From: an uncultured Clostridia bacterium
GTDB taxonomy: Bacteria; Bacillota; Clostridia; TANB77; CAG-508
NCBI GenBank assembly: GCA_934167735.1
Contig: CAKPLV010000033.1
Location: forward strand, 1-7,942
Length of the DNA stretch: 7,942 nt
Direction of reading: 5' to 3'
A program made the position numbers and the translations under genes. Every line of letters starts with the position of its first letter. Position 1 is the first letter of the stretch. A model generated the notes under the pieces. It saw nothing but the letters and a program-made list of their open reading frames with translations, made no database searches and was not told the DNA's origin. Shown here one piece after another: positions 5,885-7,942 of the stretch.

Positions 5885-7276
5885 TTAAAATCTAAAGTAT
5901 AAGAACGGGTTGTATGAATTATCTATTAAATATGATGTTACAATAAAAAGCATTCCAACCATTACAATGGGTTCTAATACATTAATAATTTTATTAAAAA
6001 TAGTTTTTTCTTTTAATTTCTCAATTATATTTTTTATAAGAGGTGTTGCTCCAATTATTCCAATTACTATTGTTATAAAATAACTCTTTAGGTAGTATAT
6101 TGTATAGTCATTTATAAAACTTATTGAATTTGCACCAAATAGTCCTGCTATATTATTTAATGCTATTTTCATTGTATTTGCATTAAATATTATAAAACTT
6201 ATCATTACTATAAATAGTACATATAATCTTCTGATTATATTTGGCATTTTTTCTATGTATTTTCCAAGCCATAATTTTTCAATTATTAGAATTATTCCAA
6301 ACATTAATCCCCATACAATAAAATTCCAACTAGCCCCATGCCAAAATCCTGTTAAAAACCAAACTATAAGTAAATTTCTAACAAGTTTTATTTTACCTTC
6401 TCTACTTCCTCCTAATGGAATATAAACATAATCCTTAAACCATGTTCCTAAAGATATATGCCATCTTCTCCAAAATTCAGTTATACTTTTTGATATGTAT
6501 GGATAGTTAAAATTCTCTAAGAAGTGGAATCCAAATATTCTTCCAAGCCCAATTGCCATGTCTGAATATGCTGAAAAATCAAAATAAATTTGCAACATAT
6601 ATGAAATTGCAAACATCCAATATAATACAACTGTTTTTTCATCTGTTGCTGTAAATTTATTGCAAATCTCACCTAATATGTTTGCTATAAGAACTTTTTT
6701 GGCAAACCCTATTGTGAATCTTCTAGCACCATATTCAAAATTTTCAAAACTATGTTTTCTGTCTGTAAGTTCTTTTTCAATAGTTTCATATCTTACTATT
6801 GGTCCGGCAATTAATTGTGGGAATAGTGATACATATGTTGCAAGATTTAATAAATTTTTTTGAGCTTTAACAGTTCCTCTAAAAACATCAATTTCATAGC
6901 TTAAAATTTGGAATGTATAAAATGAGATTCCTATTGGTAATGCTAATTGTAATAATTCTATTTTCATATTAAATATGTTATTTACATTTGTTATTATAAA
7001 ATCTGTATATTTAAAAAATATCAATAAACCAATGTGAATAGCCATTACTATAATCAAAATACTTTTCTTTTTGTATTTTTCTATAGTAATTGCACCTATA
7101 TGTGCAATTACTATTTCTGCAAGCATTAAAAATATATATTTTGGTTCTCCATAAAAGTAAAATGCCATAGATGCTACAAATAACACAAAATTTTTTAATT
7201 TTTTAGGAACAATAAAATATATGACTAATACAATTGGTAAAAAATAATATAAAAAGTTTATACTTGTAAAAAGCAT
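5885..7276 (-). CDS. MBOAT family membrane O-acyltransferase, AlgI/DltB-like
   Basis: A 463-residue polytopic membrane protein, close to the usual 460-520 of AlgI-like enzymes. The N-terminus MLFTSINFLYYFLP is characteristic of the AlgI group. Conserved blocks follow: GISFYTFQILSYEIDVFRG (116-134), FPQLIAGPIVRY (152-163), YFDFSAYSDMAIG (231-243), TEFWRRWHISLGTW (266-279, His273), DYVYIPLGGSR (282-292), and TGFWHGASWNF (309-319) with the invariant catalytic His313. These enzymes move an acyl group across or within the membrane onto a surface polymer or partner protein. The DHHW gene downstream is its expected partner; DltB is less likely because no dltA, dltC or dltD is present. The ATG at 7276 has AGGAGA (7281-7286) upstream. 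The coding sequence holds a perfect 13-bp inverted repeat at 7083-7114, over residues 55-65. Confidence 0.94.
   Translation of the reverse strand: MLFTSINFLYYFLPIVLVIYFIVPKKLKNFVLFVASMAFYFYGEPKYIFLMLAEIVIAHIGAITIEKYKKKSILIIVMAIHIGLLIFFKYTDFIITNVNNIFNMKIELLQLALPIGISFYTFQILSYEIDVFRGTVKAQKNLLNLATYVSLFPQLIAGPIVRYETIEKELTDRKHSFENFEYGARRFTIGFAKKVLIANILGEICNKFTATDEKTVVLYWMFAISYMLQIYFDFSAYSDMAIGLGRIFGFHFLENFNYPYISKSITEFWRRWHISLGTWFKDYVYIPLGGSREGKIKLVRNLLIVWFLTGFWHGASWNFIVWGLMFGIILIIEKLWLGKYIEKMPNIIRRLYVLFIVMISFIIFNANTMKIALNNIAGLFGANSISFINDYTIYYLKSYFITIVIGIIGATPLIKNIIEKLKEKTIFNKIINVLEPIVMVGMLFIVTSYLIDNSYNPFLYFRF
7083..7114. repeat. Perfect 13-bp inverted repeat inside the MBOAT gene
   Basis: ATAGTAATTGCAC (7083-7095) and GTGCAATTACTAT (7102-7114) are exact reverse complements around a 6-base spacer CTATAT. 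In the MBOAT frame it codes for I-V-I-A-H-I-G-A-I-T-I. No T-run follows on either strand beyond a few bases, so it is not an intrinsic terminator. It could form an mRNA hairpin or serve as a dyad protein site; no function is known. Confidence 0.9.
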
Positions 7277-7289
7277 TGTTTCTCCTTTT

Positions 7290-7877
7290 TTACATAACTA
7301 CCTGCATTTCTGGTGGTAATTCTATACTTGAATCACTTGAAGTTTTATCAAGTTCTTTTCCTATCTCATTGCTTACATATTCTTTAAATGCTTCATATAC
7401 TGGTTCAGCCCAATCATTATCTGCCATTACCATAAATATTGTGTTTCCATTGTTTGTTATATATAAATTACTAGCTGAAACACAAATCCATTTTGCCATA
7501 TTTATATTATCTATCATTTCTTGTTTCATTTTTTCTATATCAGATCCTGATTTTACTTTTACTGCAACTGCTGAATATGCTTGTGATGACATCATTGGCT
7601 CAGATACTACAAGTGTTTCTACATTTTCATTTGATTGCAATCCTGTATAAACTTTTACCATTGAAGCATCATTTACATCTATTTCTTCTGTTTCAAAATT
7701 AGGTAATTTGTCTCCAAGTTTTGTATAAATAGAATTGAACATTTTTTTCATTTGTGTGGCATTTTCTAGCTTAGTGCTTCCATTAGATTTTTGATTATTC
7801 AATGCAACTATTCCTATTATAATTGCAAGAACTGCGATTACTGCAATAACTATTGCTATAATTGTTTGTTTTTTCAT
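7290..7877 (-). CDS. DUF4358 domain-containing membrane-anchored protein
   Basis: A 195-residue protein with an N-terminal membrane helix (about 5-26, after KKQ), a short Asn/Ser-rich linker, and an extracytoplasmic domain matching DUF4358 by pattern (about 55-160). That domain includes SEPMMSSQAYSAVAVKVKSG, then SDIEKMKQEMIDN, and finally NGNTIFMVMADND. The anchor has no lipobox Cys; the only Cys is at 132, inside the domain. The tail (178-195) is Ser/Asp-rich and ends ELPPEMQVVM. The function of the family is unknown. Such proteins are, from general knowledge, often found beside MBOAT and DHHW genes in Clostridia, and here it is the first gene of that operon, 13 bases before the MBOAT. The start at 7877 is supported by AGGAGG 7 bases upstream. 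The domain name is given from recalled sequence pattern, not a search. Confidence 0.75.
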   Translation of the reverse strand: MKKQTIIAIVIAVIAVLAIIIGIVALNNQKSNGSTKLENATQMKKMFNSIYTKLGDKLPNFETEEIDVNDASMVKVYTGLQSNENVETLVVSEPMMSSQAYSAVAVKVKSGSDIEKMKQEMIDNINMAKWICVSASNLYITNNGNTIFMVMADNDWAEPVYEAFKEYVSNEIGKELDKTSSDSSIELPPEMQVVM

Positions 7878-7884
7878 AATTAAT

Positions 7885-7934
7885 CCTCCTATAAATTTTT
7901 CTTATTTATACTTTACCACAGTTTAATATATAAA
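7885..7934 (-). promoter_or_regulatory. Ribosome binding site and weak candidate promoter of the DUF4358-MBOAT operon
   Basis: On the - strand, AGGAGG at 7890-7885 lies 7 bases before the ATG at 7877 and is a clear ribosome binding site. TATAAA at 7910-7905 could be a -10 element, with TTTATA at 7934-7929 as a poor -35 after an 18-base spacer. The ribosome binding site is firm; the promoter is weak, and the window ends too soon to tell whether the operon has further genes upstream. Confidence 0.45.
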
Positions 7935-7942
7935 GTAAATAG

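Noticed and set aside
7083..7114. The MBOAT inverted repeat as an intrinsic terminator
   Set aside because: There is no continuous T-tract after the stem on the - strand, and the gene continues for more than 1.1 kb with intact conserved motifs.
4786..7276. Membership of the MBOAT gene in a dlt (teichoic acid D-alanylation) operon
   Set aside because: No D-alanine ligase, carrier protein or DltD-type sequence is present, and the partner gene is of the DHHW/AlgX type.
7276..7650. Open + strand frame opposite the DUF4358 gene
   Set aside because: It is fully antisense to a gene with a clear start, ribosome binding site and membrane anchor; the frame has no recognisable domain.

Overview
This is an AT-rich, low-GC Firmicutes (clostridial) segment. 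The evidence for that is the strong A/T bias in synonymous positions, the dominance of AGA arginine codons, the AGGAGG-type ribosome binding sites, and two spore-morphogenesis genes (a SipL-type DUF3794/LysM protein and YunB). Together these point to an endospore-forming member of the Clostridia. No RNA gene, insertion sequence, CRISPR array, att site or replication origin was found. I cannot name a genus.

Layout: the first 253 bases hold the 3' end of rpsI (ribosomal protein S9) on the + strand. A hairpin with T-tracts on both sides (282-312) closes it. Everything else is on the - strand and is read from right to left: DUF4358 protein (7877-7290), MBOAT O-acyltransferase (7276-5885), DHHW/AlgX-like SGNH protein (5874-4786), ABC ATPase (4774-3878), ABC-2 permease (3878-2637), a 70-base gap with a notable hairpin, SipL-like protein (2566-1010) and YunB (1017-334). 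The gaps in the first five genes are 13, 9 to 11 and -1 bases, so they look like one transcription unit. The sipL-yunB pair overlaps by 8 bases and ends at the shared bidirectional terminator.

How the genes may work together: MBOAT plus DHHW is the arrangement of AlgI plus AlgJ/AlgX-type systems. A membrane O-acyltransferase brings acyl groups across the membrane, and an SGNH-fold partner places them on an extracellular polymer. The DUF4358 protein, anchored by one N-terminal helix, is a plausible third, extracytoplasmic component. The NatAB/YhaQP-like ABC pair follows with operon spacing; its substrate cannot be read from the sequence. SipL and YunB belong to the mother-cell programme of sporulation, so the - strand block appears to join a vegetative surface/transport module to a sporulation module.

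The most interesting point is the junction between these modules. A 10-bp terminator-like stem buries the sipL ribosome binding site, and its T-tract runs straight into the sipL start codon. A sigma-E-like promoter overlaps the left arm and loop, so that transcripts starting there would lack the sequestering arm. This would keep read-through from the transporter operon silent while allowing sporulation-specific expression. A second unexplained signal is a perfect 13-bp inverted repeat inside the MBOAT coding sequence (7083-7114).
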